DNA from: Acidobacteriaceae bacterium dw_441
GTDB taxonomy: Bacteria > Acidobacteriota > Terriglobia > Terriglobales > Acidobacteriaceae
Length of the DNA: 64,000 nt
Direction of reading: 5' to 3'
Assembly: GCA_018449715.1 (NCBI GenBank)
Contig: JAAVVA010000004.1
Coordinates: 434,001 to 498,000 of the forward strand
This document shows positions 18,371-26,142 of the stretch, in pieces. The first letter of the stretch is position 1. Each line of letters starts with the position of its first letter. The position numbers and the translations under genes are program-made. Below the pieces are notes generated by a model that searched no databases, was not told the origin of the DNA, and saw only the letters and a program-made list of their open reading frames with translations.

Positions 18371-18397
18371 GCCGCTGGAATCTCCAGCGGCTTTTTT
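18371..18397 (+). terminator. Intrinsic terminator of frr
   Basis: A perfect 9-bp stem (GCCGCTGGA with TCCAGCGGC), a three-base loop and six T residues, 32 bases after the frr stop codon. Confidence 0.92.
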
Positions 18398-18414
18398 GTT
18401 TGTGCGAGCGAAGC

Positions 18415-18879
18415 TCACCCCGTCGTGTGATCGACGACAATCTTCCATCCTTTTTCGGTCTTTTCCAGCACGAGCGAGAAGATGCCTTCGGCGTTGCCTC
18501 CATCCTTCTTGCTGCGCTCCAGGCGGTAGCGCCCGATGACGACGGCGAAGCGCTCGTCGAGAGGATGCACCTCAAGCTCCGAGAACGCGAGGTTTCCCAT
18601 CGCAGCCCGGTTGGGATAGTTGCGGCGGTAGGACTCGAGCAGGCCTTCGTAACCTCGGTTGACCGAGGAAGTAATGAAGAGGGTGTCGGGTGAATCCTTA
18701 TAGGATTGGGCGAAGGCATCGAGGTCGCCCCGGTTCCACGCCTCCTCCTGCGCCAGCAGCACCTTGATGACGTCGAGCTGCTGCTGCGGAACGGTTCCCA
18801 GGCTCTGCTGCGAATGGGCTGCGAGCGGGAGAGACAGCGTGGCAAGCAAGGCAAGCGAGAGTCGGAAACGAAGGAACAC
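18415..18879 (-). CDS. Secreted NTF2-like (SnoaL/DUF4440-type) protein
   Basis: This is a 154-residue protein with a signal peptide (RLSLALLATLSLPLAAHSQ) followed by an NTF2-like domain: EEAWNRGDLDAFAQSYKDSP, a core NRGYEGLLESYRRNYP, and the closing strand KGWKIVVDHTTG. The GTG start at 18879 is preferred over the upstream ATG because GAGGTG lies six bases before it and the signal peptide then starts directly. Members are either small enzymes or ligand-binding proteins; no catalytic residue set is assignable. Convergent to frr; its transcription would run into the frr terminator hairpin. Confidence 0.75.
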   Translation of the reverse strand: MFLRFRLSLALLATLSLPLAAHSQQSLGTVPQQQLDVIKVLLAQEEAWNRGDLDAFAQSYKDSPDTLFITSSVNRGYEGLLESYRRNYPNRAAMGNLAFSELEVHPLDERFAVVIGRYRLERSKKDGGNAEGIFSLVLEKTEKGWKIVVDHTTG

Positions 18880-18921
18880 AGAGGCACCTCGAAGATTCTG
18901 GTCAAAGCTTAGCAAAGCTGT

Positions 18922-19509
18922 TTATGGACAGCGTTTGGTGCTGGCAGTTGGGACGATCCAGATGATCGTGACCAGTGTGATGGTTCCCAGCGCGACGTAA
19001 GGATGGAAGTGCGCCAGAGGAATCGAAGCAAGATAAAGCACGAGGCTGAGGATATGTTTGCGCTGTGTCGCGGTGTCTTCCTGGCTCAGCTCCCCCTTCT
19101 GTTGCAGCAGACCGCGGATCGTCAGGCGCAGGAAGAAGAAGCAGAGTGCGGTGAAGATCATCGATGCGGCGTAGAGCGCGACCGAAAAGGAATCGCACTC
19201 TTTTTCGATGACGTAGGCGGTGAAGAAGGGAAGCAGAGAGATCGCGAAGAGGAAGCCCATGTTCGCGTAGAGGACGCGGTGGTCGCACTGCTCGACACGG
19301 CGGATCAGGGCATGGTGATTGATCCAGTAAATCGCGGTGAAGGCGAAGGAGAGCAGGTAGACGAAGAGCGTCGGCGCGATGGACAGCAGGCCGGAGAGCC
19401 CGTTCTCATGCGGAACCTTCAGCTCCAGCACCATGATGGTGATGATGACAGCAAGCACGCCATCGGAGAAGGCTTCGAGCCGAGTTGTGGGGAAGAGTTT
19501 TTCGTTCAT
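18922..19509 (-). CDS. TMEM175-family potassium channel (DUF1211)
   Basis: This 195-residue membrane protein has five to six transmembrane helices. The N-terminal helix carries the bacterial TMEM175 signature RLEAFSDGVLAVIITIMVLE (R plus FSD, with pore-lining hydrophobics). Bacterial members are K+-selective channels built from a single repeat. The start at 19509 puts the signature at residue 10, as in relatives; the much longer open frame is not supported. The ATG overlaps the stop of a possible 15-codon leader frame (see 19506-19553). It diverges from the molybdopterin-enzyme remnant. Confidence 0.85.
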   Translation of the reverse strand: MNEKLFPTTRLEAFSDGVLAVIITIMVLELKVPHENGLSGLLSIAPTLFVYLLSFAFTAIYWINHHALIRRVEQCDHRVLYANMGFLFAISLLPFFTAYVIEKECDSFSVALYAASMIFTALCFFFLRLTIRGLLQQKGELSQEDTATQRKHILSLVLYLASIPLAHFHPYVALGTITLVTIIWIVPTASTKRCP

Positions 19510-19553
19510 GATTTCCAGTCGAACCGCAGGATACACGGGCCGCTCTCGGTCAT
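19506..19553 (-). other. Possible 15-codon leader frame overlapping the TMEM175 start
   Basis: On the minus strand ATG at 19553 opens MTESGPCILRFDWKS and its TGA overlaps the TMEM175 ATG (ATGA). Its first 13 bases equal the first 13 bases of the divergent pseudogene, so it may be a by-product of an inverted duplication and not a working leader. I see no direct proof of translation. Confidence 0.3.
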
Positions 19554-19577
19554 AAAATAAATTTATGACCGAGAGCG
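19541..19577. repeat. 16-bp perfect inverted repeat between divergent genes
   Basis: CGCTCTCGGTCATAAA (19541-19556) and its exact reverse complement (19562-19577) flank five bases, ATAAA. Both arms include an ATG followed by ACCGAGAGCG, one on each strand. It could be an operator, a hairpin, or the mark of a rearrangement. Confidence 0.9.
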
Positions 19578-19782
19578 CAGCAGTGCGGTCTGCCCGCGCG
19601 ACTATCCGGACTCGTGTGGAGCGCTGGTGACGGTCGATGACCGGACCGGCCGCGCTCTGAAGGTGCAGGGCGACCCATCGCATCCATACAATGCCCTGAC
19701 CAGTGAGTAGCCGATCGATATCGGTGGCGGGGCCACGTTCTACTCCACGCCGGTCGAGGCACGGAAGGTGAAGGAGATCTGA
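19565..19782 (+). pseudogene. Remnant of a molybdopterin oxidoreductase (internal deletion and frameshift)
   Basis: Only the two ends of a gene that should encode about 700 residues survive. The ATG at 19565 gives MTESAAVR; one base is then missing near 19589, and the next frame gives CPRDYPDSCGALVTVDD and VQGDPSHPYNA, the N-terminal Fe-S/guanine-binding start of molybdopterin oxidoreductases. A TAG stop follows at 19708. In the same frame from 19717, DIGGGATFYSTPVEARKV resembles the end of the molybdopterin dinucleotide-binding domain and stops at 19780. The usual CPxDC has become CPRDY. The final TGA overlaps the ATG of the next gene (TGATG), so the intact gene was once coupled to it. Family assignment is by motif only. 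Confidence 0.75.
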
Positions 19783-20750
19783 TGGACAATGGATTGCCTG
19801 GGCTTGAGGAGATACGTCGCGCGGCGGAGCTGGTGTACCGGACGATGCCGCCGACTCCGCAGTATCGCTGGCCGCTGCTGAGCGAGCGCGCCGGGGCCGA
19901 GGTGTGGGTGAAGCATGAGAATCACTCGCCGGTGGGGGCGTTCAAGGTGCGTGGCGGTCTGGTCTATATGGACTGGCTGCGGAGAAAGAGGCCCGAGGTC
20001 ACGACGGTCGTGACGGCGACGCGGGGGAATCACGGGCAGTCGATTGCCCTGGCCGCGGCGCAGAGCGGACTTCGGGCGGTCATCGTGGTTCCGCGGGGCA
20101 ACAGCGTGGAGAAGAACAACGCCATGCGCGGGCTTGGTGCGGAACTGGTGGAGGAGGGGGAGGACTTTCAGGCCGCGCTCGAGCACTCCCGCAGTCTGGA
20201 GGAGGAACACGGCTGGCACTGGGTTCCGAGCTATCACCGGCTGCTGGTGGTGGGAGTGGCAACCTATGCGCTCGAATTTTTGTCGGCGGCTCCGGAACTG
20301 GATACGGTATATGTCCCGGTGGGGATGGGCTCGGGGGCGAGCGGCCTGGTGTCGGCGCGGGATGCGCTGGGGCTCAGGACGAAGGTCGTCGGGGTGGTCT
20401 CGAAACATGCTCCCGCCTTTGCGCTTTCGTTCGCGAAGGGAGAGGTCGTGGAGCATCCGGCGGCGACGAGAATCGCGGACGGAGTTTCGTGCCGAAGGCC
20501 GGACGGCGGGGCTCTGGAGCTGTTACGTCCGGGGCTGGACCGCGTAATCGAGGTTGAGGACGACGCCGTGGAAGAGGCGATGCGAATTTATTTTTCCGAT
20601 ACCCATAACGTGGCCGAGGGAGCGGGAGCGGCGGGGCTGGCTGCTCTTCTGACCGACCGCGAGCGCGGAGGAGAGCGCGTGGGGACGGTAATGAGCGGCG
20701 GAAATGTGGATGCTGAAGTCTTTAAAAAAGTGCTTCGCGGGGCCGTGTAA
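19782..20750 (+). CDS. Threonine/serine dehydratase-like PLP enzyme
   Basis: This 322-residue fold-type II PLP enzyme has the dehydratase layout: VKHENHSPVGAFKVRGG with K55 as the Schiff-base lysine (usual form SFKxRGA), TATRGNHGQSIALAA for substrate binding, GMGSGASG as the phosphate-binding loop, and SGGNVD at the end. It probably deaminates serine or threonine, or acts on a related hydroxy-amino acid. Gly-Ala in place of the usual Ser before Phe-Lys is a small deviation that hints at a different substrate. There is no ACT regulatory domain, so it is a catabolic-type or specialised form. Its ATG overlaps the end of the decayed molybdopterin gene, so it may now lack its original promoter. 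Confidence 0.88.
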   Translation: MDNGLPGLEEIRRAAELVYRTMPPTPQYRWPLLSERAGAEVWVKHENHSPVGAFKVRGGLVYMDWLRRKRPEVTTVVTATRGNHGQSIALAAAQSGLRAVIVVPRGNSVEKNNAMRGLGAELVEEGEDFQAALEHSRSLEEEHGWHWVPSYHRLLVVGVATYALEFLSAAPELDTVYVPVGMGSGASGLVSARDALGLRTKVVGVVSKHAPAFALSFAKGEVVEHPAATRIADGVSCRRPDGGALELLRPGLDRVIEVEDDAVEEAMRIYFSDTHNVAEGAGAAGLAALLTDRERGGERVGTVMSGGNVDAEVFKKVLRGAV

Positions 20751-20851
20751 GCGGGGTTTTCGAGGGTTTGGCAGGTCGCGGAGAGCGAAGGCAAGGGGAA
20801 GAGCCGGAGGGGAGCCCAGGTGAGAACTCGCTAAGGTTGCTTGCACTCCCA

Positions 20852-20857
20852 TATAAT
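20852..20857 (+). promoter_or_regulatory. -10 box of bamA
   Basis: A perfect TATAAT sits 104 bases before the ATG at 20961; the -35 region is poor. A transcript start near 20864 would exclude the TTG start at 20841. Confidence 0.5.
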
Positions 20858-20960
20858 CAAGACTCCCCTACCAGGAACCTGTGGGGTGCGATTTTCTTTC
20901 AGCAGTGAGGGTGTGCGTATCTTTACCGTAGATCGAGAGAGCGGAAGCTCCCTGAAGAGA

Positions 20961-23843
20961 ATGACAAGGCCTGTGTTCACGCGCCCGAGCTGCTATCGCA
21001 TTGCTTCCGCCGTGCTGTTGGCCGCCTCTGCCTTCATGATGGTTCCGTCGCTGAAGGCGCAGCAGGCGGCCAGTCCCAATGCCCAGACACTGTGCCAGCC
21101 GCAGGTTGTCGGTAACCGCAGGATTCCGAAGGAGTCCGTGCTGGCCCGCCTGTTCTCGCACCAGGGTGATCTGTACGATCCACAGGTGGTCGAGCGGGAT
21201 TTCAACTCCCTGTGGAACACGGGATACTTCGACGATGTCCGCATCGAGAGCGTGAACAGCCAGAGCTGCATGCAGCTGGTGGTCTACGTCCGCGAGAAGC
21301 CAACCATCCGCGAGATCAATTACAAGGGTATCAACGCGGTCACGCAGTCGGACATCATGGACGCTCTCAAGAAGGCCAAGGTAGGGCTTTCGGTCGAGAG
21401 CCAGTACGACCCGACCAAGATCAAGCGCGCCGAGGTGGTTCTGAAGGAACTGCTCGCCGCGCACGGACACCAGTTCGCGACCATCCGGACCGAGGTGAAG
21501 ACGATTCCCCCGGCGGCGGTTTCGCTGACCTTCAGCGTGAAGGAAGGCCCGACGGTCAAGGTGGGCCGCATCCAGTTCGACGGCAACGAGCAGGTTTCCG
21601 CCCGCGTGCTGCGCCGGTCGATGAGGAACCTGCGTCCGATTGGAATTCCGCACTCCATCATTCTCGAAAATCTTTTTGCGCGCACCTTCGACGCCAGCAA
21701 GCTGGACGAAGACACCGAGCGCGTGCGCCAGGCGTACCGCGACCGCGGTTACTTCAAAGCGCTGACCAGCGAGCCTACGACGGCGGTGCGCGACGCGGGT
21801 GGGTTGAATCCGTTTACGCTGCGGCCTTCGAAGGGCAAGCGCATCGACATCCTGATGCCGGTGGAAGAGGGCGACCGCTATCGTCTTGGCGGCATCACCT
21901 TCAAGGGCAACAAGAGCTACCCGAACACGAAGGCGCTGCGCGCTCAGTTTGCGGAGAAGGATGGCGAGTACTTCAACGCCACGATCTTCGGCAAGGGGCT
22001 GGAGCAGCTTCGCAAGGCCTATGGGCAGGGTGGCTTTATCAACTTCGTAGGCACGCCGGTACCACGTGTGGACGAGGCGAAGAAGCTGATCTATCTGGAT
22101 ATCGACATCGACGAGGGCAAGCCGTTCTATGTCTCGCGCATCGAGTTCCAGGGCAACAGCGTGACGCGCGACAAGGTCATCCGTCGCGAGTTGCTGCTGG
22201 AAGAAGGACAGGTCTACAACTCCCAGCTCTGGGAAATGTCGATCATGCGTCTGAACCAGCTGAACTACTTCGAGCCGCTGAAGGCGGAGCAGGACTCCGA
22301 GAGCCGGCAGAATACGGACGACTCGACCGTCGACCTGCTGCTGAAGCTGAAGGAGAAGGGCAAGAACTCGATCGGCCTGAACGGCGGTATCAGCGGACTT
22401 TCGGGATCGTTCGTCGGCTTGAACTACGAGACGAACAACTTCCTCGGACTGGGCGAGACGCTGTCGGTGCAGGCAAACATCGGCGACCTTTCCCGCAACC
22501 TGAGCTTCGGGTTCACGGAGCCTTACTTCCGCAACAAGCCGATCTCGCTTGGTTTGCAGGTGTTCACCAGCAAGTACGACTTCAACCCGGCGAAGGGCTA
22601 CTCGATTGCAAACAATCTGAGCCAGAACCTGTCGACGGCGCAGCAGTCACTGCTGACGAACTATAACCAGTCGACAACCGGCTTCACTCTCTCGGTCAGC
22701 TCGCCGCTGCGGCATCTGTTCGCCCACTCCGGCGTGACCCGTGTGGGTGTGTCGTACGCTCTATCGCGGTCGTCGGTAACGACGTTCAACGACAATACGC
22801 GCAACGTCTTCCAGACGCTGGCCTTCCGCTCGGGTGTGCAGGGACAGAACCAGCTGAACGGCATCGTGTCTTCGGTACTGACGCCGAGCTTCACCTTCTC
22901 GAGCCTTGACCGCGCCGTTGGACCGCACTCGGGCAAGGACTTCAACGCCGCACTCGCAATTGCAGGTGCAGGTGGCAATGTGAAGTACATCCAGCCGGTC
23001 GTGGCATGGAGGCAGTACTTCCCGATGCACAACCTGCGGGTGAACCGCGAGGGCCGCAACGTGCTGGGATACCGCATCCAGGCATCGCATATTGTGGGCT
23101 TCGGTGGCGAGGTCGCTCCTCCTCAGAACCGTATCTACTCCGGTGGCGAATCGGATGTTCGCGGTTTCGACGTTCGCTCGTCTTCGCCGTACACCTTCAT
23201 GCCGAACCGGCTTCTGTTCAACCTGACGAACCCGGACGGCAACACGGTTCCACGCGATCCTTCGAACCCGCTGCTGGGCAACGTGCAGATTCCCCTGCCG
23301 ATCTACCGCCTGGTCTCGATCGGCGGCGACACCAGCGTGACGGCGAACGTGGAGTACCGTATCCCGATCGTCAGCCAGGTGACGTTCGCGTTCTTCACGG
23401 ACTTCAACATGACCTTCGACGTCTGGCCGGGACAACTTCGCCAGAGCGTTTCGGGTTTGCAGGAGCTGACGAGCCCTCTGTATGGCTGCCCGATAGTAAA
23501 CAACGGGGCCTGCTTTGGCGGCAAACAGATCACGCTGCCGCCGCGGTTGCGTGTGGTGCCTGGCACGAACTACGTACCGCGCATGTCGAACGGCGCCGAG
23601 CTGCAGGTGATCCTGCCGATCGTAAACGCTCCATTCCGTCTGTTCTACGCGTACAACTCGCTGCGCCTCTACAAGGACGTTCCGCAGGCGCTGGCAACCG
23701 ACTCGGCGACCTTCCGGAGCTTCTTCCCGGACACCGGCGCAGGTCAGTTCAGCTACCTGCAGGCGATCCAGTACTACGGGTCGAACTACCAGCTGCGCGA
23801 GCCGAGGAAGACCTTCCGCCTGACGGTGAGCACGACCTTCTAA
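20961..23843 (+). CDS. bamA: Outer membrane protein assembly factor BamA
   Basis: BamA folds and inserts beta-barrel proteins into the outer membrane. From the ATG at 20961 the product is 960 residues with a signal peptide (IASAVLLAASAFMMVPSLKAQ). Several POTRA domains follow (VVGNRRIPKESVLARL, IREINYKGINAVTQSD, VGRIQFDGNEQVSA, LGGITFKGNKSYPNT, VSRIEFQGNSVTRDK). The barrel has the family marks FTEPYFRNKP, the loop-6 motif SDVRGFDVRS (about residue 733), and a C-terminal beta-signal ending TTF. It is about 150 residues longer than the E. coli protein. GTG at 20913 is an alternative start with a poor ribosome site. It opens a block of envelope-assembly genes with lptD and periplasmic folding factors. 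Confidence 0.95.
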   Translation: MTRPVFTRPSCYRIASAVLLAASAFMMVPSLKAQQAASPNAQTLCQPQVVGNRRIPKESVLARLFSHQGDLYDPQVVERDFNSLWNTGYFDDVRIESVNSQSCMQLVVYVREKPTIREINYKGINAVTQSDIMDALKKAKVGLSVESQYDPTKIKRAEVVLKELLAAHGHQFATIRTEVKTIPPAAVSLTFSVKEGPTVKVGRIQFDGNEQVSARVLRRSMRNLRPIGIPHSIILENLFARTFDASKLDEDTERVRQAYRDRGYFKALTSEPTTAVRDAGGLNPFTLRPSKGKRIDILMPVEEGDRYRLGGITFKGNKSYPNTKALRAQFAEKDGEYFNATIFGKGLEQLRKAYGQGGFINFVGTPVPRVDEAKKLIYLDIDIDEGKPFYVSRIEFQGNSVTRDKVIRRELLLEEGQVYNSQLWEMSIMRLNQLNYFEPLKAEQDSESRQNTDDSTVDLLLKLKEKGKNSIGLNGGISGLSGSFVGLNYETNNFLGLGETLSVQANIGDLSRNLSFGFTEPYFRNKPISLGLQVFTSKYDFNPAKGYSIANNLSQNLSTAQQSLLTNYNQSTTGFTLSVSSPLRHLFAHSGVTRVGVSYALSRSSVTTFNDNTRNVFQTLAFRSGVQGQNQLNGIVSSVLTPSFTFSSLDRAVGPHSGKDFNAALAIAGAGGNVKYIQPVVAWRQYFPMHNLRVNREGRNVLGYRIQASHIVGFGGEVAPPQNRIYSGGESDVRGFDVRSSSPYTFMPNRLLFNLTNPDGNTVPRDPSNPLLGNVQIPLPIYRLVSIGGDTSVTANVEYRIPIVSQVTFAFFTDFNMTFDVWPGQLRQSVSGLQELTSPLYGCPIVNNGACFGGKQITLPPRLRVVPGTNYVPRMSNGAELQVILPIVNAPFRLFYAYNSLRLYKDVPQALATDSATFRSFFPDTGAGQFSYLQAIQYYGSNYQLREPRKTFRLTVSTTF

Positions 23844-23867
23844 CGGCTGTTTGAACCTAAATATGGA

Positions 23868-23896
23868 AGCCCCGATCCTTTGGATCGGGGCTTTTT
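23868..23896 (+). terminator. Intrinsic terminator of bamA
   Basis: A perfect 11-bp stem (AGCCCCGATCC with its complement), a TTT loop and a T tract, 25 bases after the bamA stop. Confidence 0.93.
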
Positions 23897-23948
23897 GTTT
23901 GTGCTGGCTCTTGAATCCTTGTCAGTTTTGCTTTCTGTAGATGCTCCC

Positions 23949-24506
23949 TCAGTCGTGAATCGAACGAATCACTCGCGCCGGGTTTCCTCCGGCAAGAGTA
24001 TTCGGCGGAACGTCATGGGTGACGACCGAACCAGCCGCGACGACCGAGTTCTCGCCGACCGTTACACCGCCGATGATCGTCGCTCCGGCTGCGATCCAGA
24101 CATTCCTTTCAATCACGATGGGCTTTGCGACGACGACCTCGCGTCGCTGTGAAGGTTCGAGGGGATGGCCGGAGGTGATGAGGCTGACATTCGGTCCGAT
24201 CATCACATCGTCGGCAATCTCGAGTCCGCCGAGGTCGTAAAACGTGCAGTTCTGATTGATGAAGACATTGCGCCCGACGTGGATATCGGCTCCGCCGGTT
24301 GTGTAGAAGGGCGGGATCAACAAGAAGCTGTCGTCCACCAGCTTGCCGATAAGTTCGCTGAACAAGGCCCGGACCTCGTCCGCATCGTTGAACGTCAGGC
24401 GGTTGAGCTGGGCGGTGATCGCCATCGCCCGTTTGACGCTTGCCAGCATGGCCGCCGATTCCGGCGTTCTCCGGGGAATGATCCGGGTGCGATCGTCTTT
24501 GGTCAT
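23949..24506 (-). CDS. Sugar O-acetyltransferase of the maltose/galactoside acetyltransferase type
   Basis: This is a 185-residue left-handed beta-helix acetyltransferase. It has an N-terminal Mac-type helical segment (about 10-60) and hexapeptide repeats (INQNCTFYDLGGLEIADDVMIGPNVSLIT, VIERNVWIAAGATIIGGVTVGENS). The catalytic His lies in LITSGHPLEP, and the C-terminal NTLAGGNPARVIR is the family's conserved tail. Acetyl-CoA is the donor; the acceptor could be a sugar or a surface glycan, and cannot be named. It sits only 6 bases after the RDD gene on the same strand, so the two are likely co-transcribed. Confidence 0.9.
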   Translation of the reverse strand: MTKDDRTRIIPRRTPESAAMLASVKRAMAITAQLNRLTFNDADEVRALFSELIGKLVDDSFLLIPPFYTTGGADIHVGRNVFINQNCTFYDLGGLEIADDVMIGPNVSLITSGHPLEPSQRREVVVAKPIVIERNVWIAAGATIIGGVTVGENSVVAAGSVVTHDVPPNTLAGGNPARVIRSIHD

Positions 24507-24512
24507 CGTGCT

Positions 24513-26084
24513 TTAGTAGCTGCGCTGGTATATGCGCGAGATGCGGTCGTGCCAGCCGAGGCGGTCGTCGTCGAGCAGCGCCCAGAACAGTCCCATGCCG
24601 AGAGAAGCCGAGGAGAGCGCGAGCGCGAGGACGCGGCGGAGCATCGCCGAGCGGCTGGGGTTCTCATCCGAAAAAGTGCAGAGACCAATGCGAGCATAGC
24701 GCATGCCGGGGGTCGCGTCCGAAAAGGTGAAGCAGAGAATCTGGTACAGCAGGCCCAGCAGCACGATGCTTCCTACTGAGGAGATGGCCGCGACGGGGAG
24801 ATCGATCCGGATTCCGCCGGGGTGGAATTGCGTGGCGATGAGCACGGAGGCCGCGGCGAAGACCAGGTAGGCCGCAAGCACGATGCAGAGATCGACCGTC
24901 GCGGCCATGATCCGCAGTCCCAGTGAGGCGACGTGGAGCGGGGCATGGAGGACTTCGCCTGCGGGCGAGGTGCGCAGGTGCTGCGCGACGCTCGGCTCTT
25001 CCGCGGGAGCGAAGTACTCGGCGGAGAAGGCGCCGGAGGTGTACTCGACATGCTGCACGAACTGGGCAGGCCGCGCGTTGCGCGGCTGGGCGTCGAGCAG
25101 GATGGAGGTCCACTCGGGAGCAGAGGTTTCGGCGGCCGGCTCCTGCGAGATCTGTTCGGCCTCGACCTCGAAGATGCGGAGCTGCGAGGGGTCGTGGTGC
25201 TGCAACTCAGCCTCTTCGCGCAGCGGCCCTTCGGCTAGGCGCGGACGGGCGCGGCGGGGCGCGACAAGCTGGCGGGGGAACTCGATCAGGTTGCCGGGGA
25301 TGTCTATGGGGGGCTCAAGTGCTTCAAAGACCGGGGCCTGCCGGAAGGCGATCTCTTCGTCGAGGAAGAGCAGGTCGGTGGGGTCTTCGGCGACCGGGTC
25401 CACGGCTTCGGAGGCTTCGAGGTCACTGCTGCGATGGACACGGTAGGACGCAGGATCGTCCACGGGGCGCCGGAGGTCGCTGGCGAGCTTCACCGTAAAG
25501 GCCGGAGGAGTCGGCGGGACCCCCATTGCGCCGGTGGCATCCAGAGTGTCCTCAGCTCCCAGGGGAAGCGTCGGCGTCTCCGGGAAAGTGTCGTGGGGGT
25601 GAGTGCGTCGGGCGCGATGCGCGGGCGCGGGGGCTTCGATCAGCTCGGGAGCGGGCGACGTCTGGGCGTACTGCTCCAGTTCGACGAGGAGGTTGTACTG
25701 GACCTGCGCGACGGCCTCGGCGTTGCGGGCGGCAATCTCGGCCTCGGCTGCGGCCTGGCGGGCGGCGTTCTCCCTCTCGCGGACGAGGCGCTCGGCGGCG
25801 CGGGCGGTCTCTTCCGCCTCGCGGACGGCGCGCTCAGCCTCTTCGGCGAGGTAGGCGTGGTAGCTCTTGGATTTTGAGTAGCGCTCGGCAACGGCTGCGG
25901 CAATGTTGGACTTGGGGGCGGGGGCGTTTTCCGTGGAGGAATCTGATTCGGCACTGCGGGGGCGGCGCGAGCGGTGCGCGGCGAGCCGTTCGGCGACCTG
26001 CTGACGCAGGGCAAATGGTTCGAGCGGGGCCTCCTGCTCAACAGGGGCGGTGTCTGTGTCGTGGATCTTTCGCTCGGCGCTCAT
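24513..26084 (-). CDS. RDD-domain membrane protein with long disordered/coiled N-terminus
   Basis: This is a 523-residue protein. The last 140 residues form an RDD domain: LGLRIMAATVDLCIVLAAYLVF, a second helix pair (ISSVGSIVLLGLLYQIL), TPGMRYARIGL and the closing DRLGWHDRISRIY. The first 380 residues have no membrane segments. They are rich in Ala, Glu, Pro and Arg, including an alpha-helical, coiled-coil-like stretch (about residues 75-135) dominated by Ala and Glu with RARE- and AEEAER-like runs, then acidic linker sequence. RDD proteins are often linked to ion or solute transport, but this role is unproven. Divergent from lptD. Confidence 0.82.
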   Translation of the reverse strand: MSAERKIHDTDTAPVEQEAPLEPFALRQQVAERLAAHRSRRPRSAESDSSTENAPAPKSNIAAAVAERYSKSKSYHAYLAEEAERAVREAEETARAAERLVRERENAARQAAAEAEIAARNAEAVAQVQYNLLVELEQYAQTSPAPELIEAPAPAHRARRTHPHDTFPETPTLPLGAEDTLDATGAMGVPPTPPAFTVKLASDLRRPVDDPASYRVHRSSDLEASEAVDPVAEDPTDLLFLDEEIAFRQAPVFEALEPPIDIPGNLIEFPRQLVAPRRARPRLAEGPLREEAELQHHDPSQLRIFEVEAEQISQEPAAETSAPEWTSILLDAQPRNARPAQFVQHVEYTSGAFSAEYFAPAEEPSVAQHLRTSPAGEVLHAPLHVASLGLRIMAATVDLCIVLAAYLVFAAASVLIATQFHPGGIRIDLPVAAISSVGSIVLLGLLYQILCFTFSDATPGMRYARIGLCTFSDENPSRSAMLRRVLALALSSASLGMGLFWALLDDDRLGWHDRISRIYQRSY

Positions 26085-26142
26085 GTCTTTCGGAAAAACC
26101 TCAAACCCGCGAAGGGAGAAATTCGGTTAGCCTCAATAGAGA

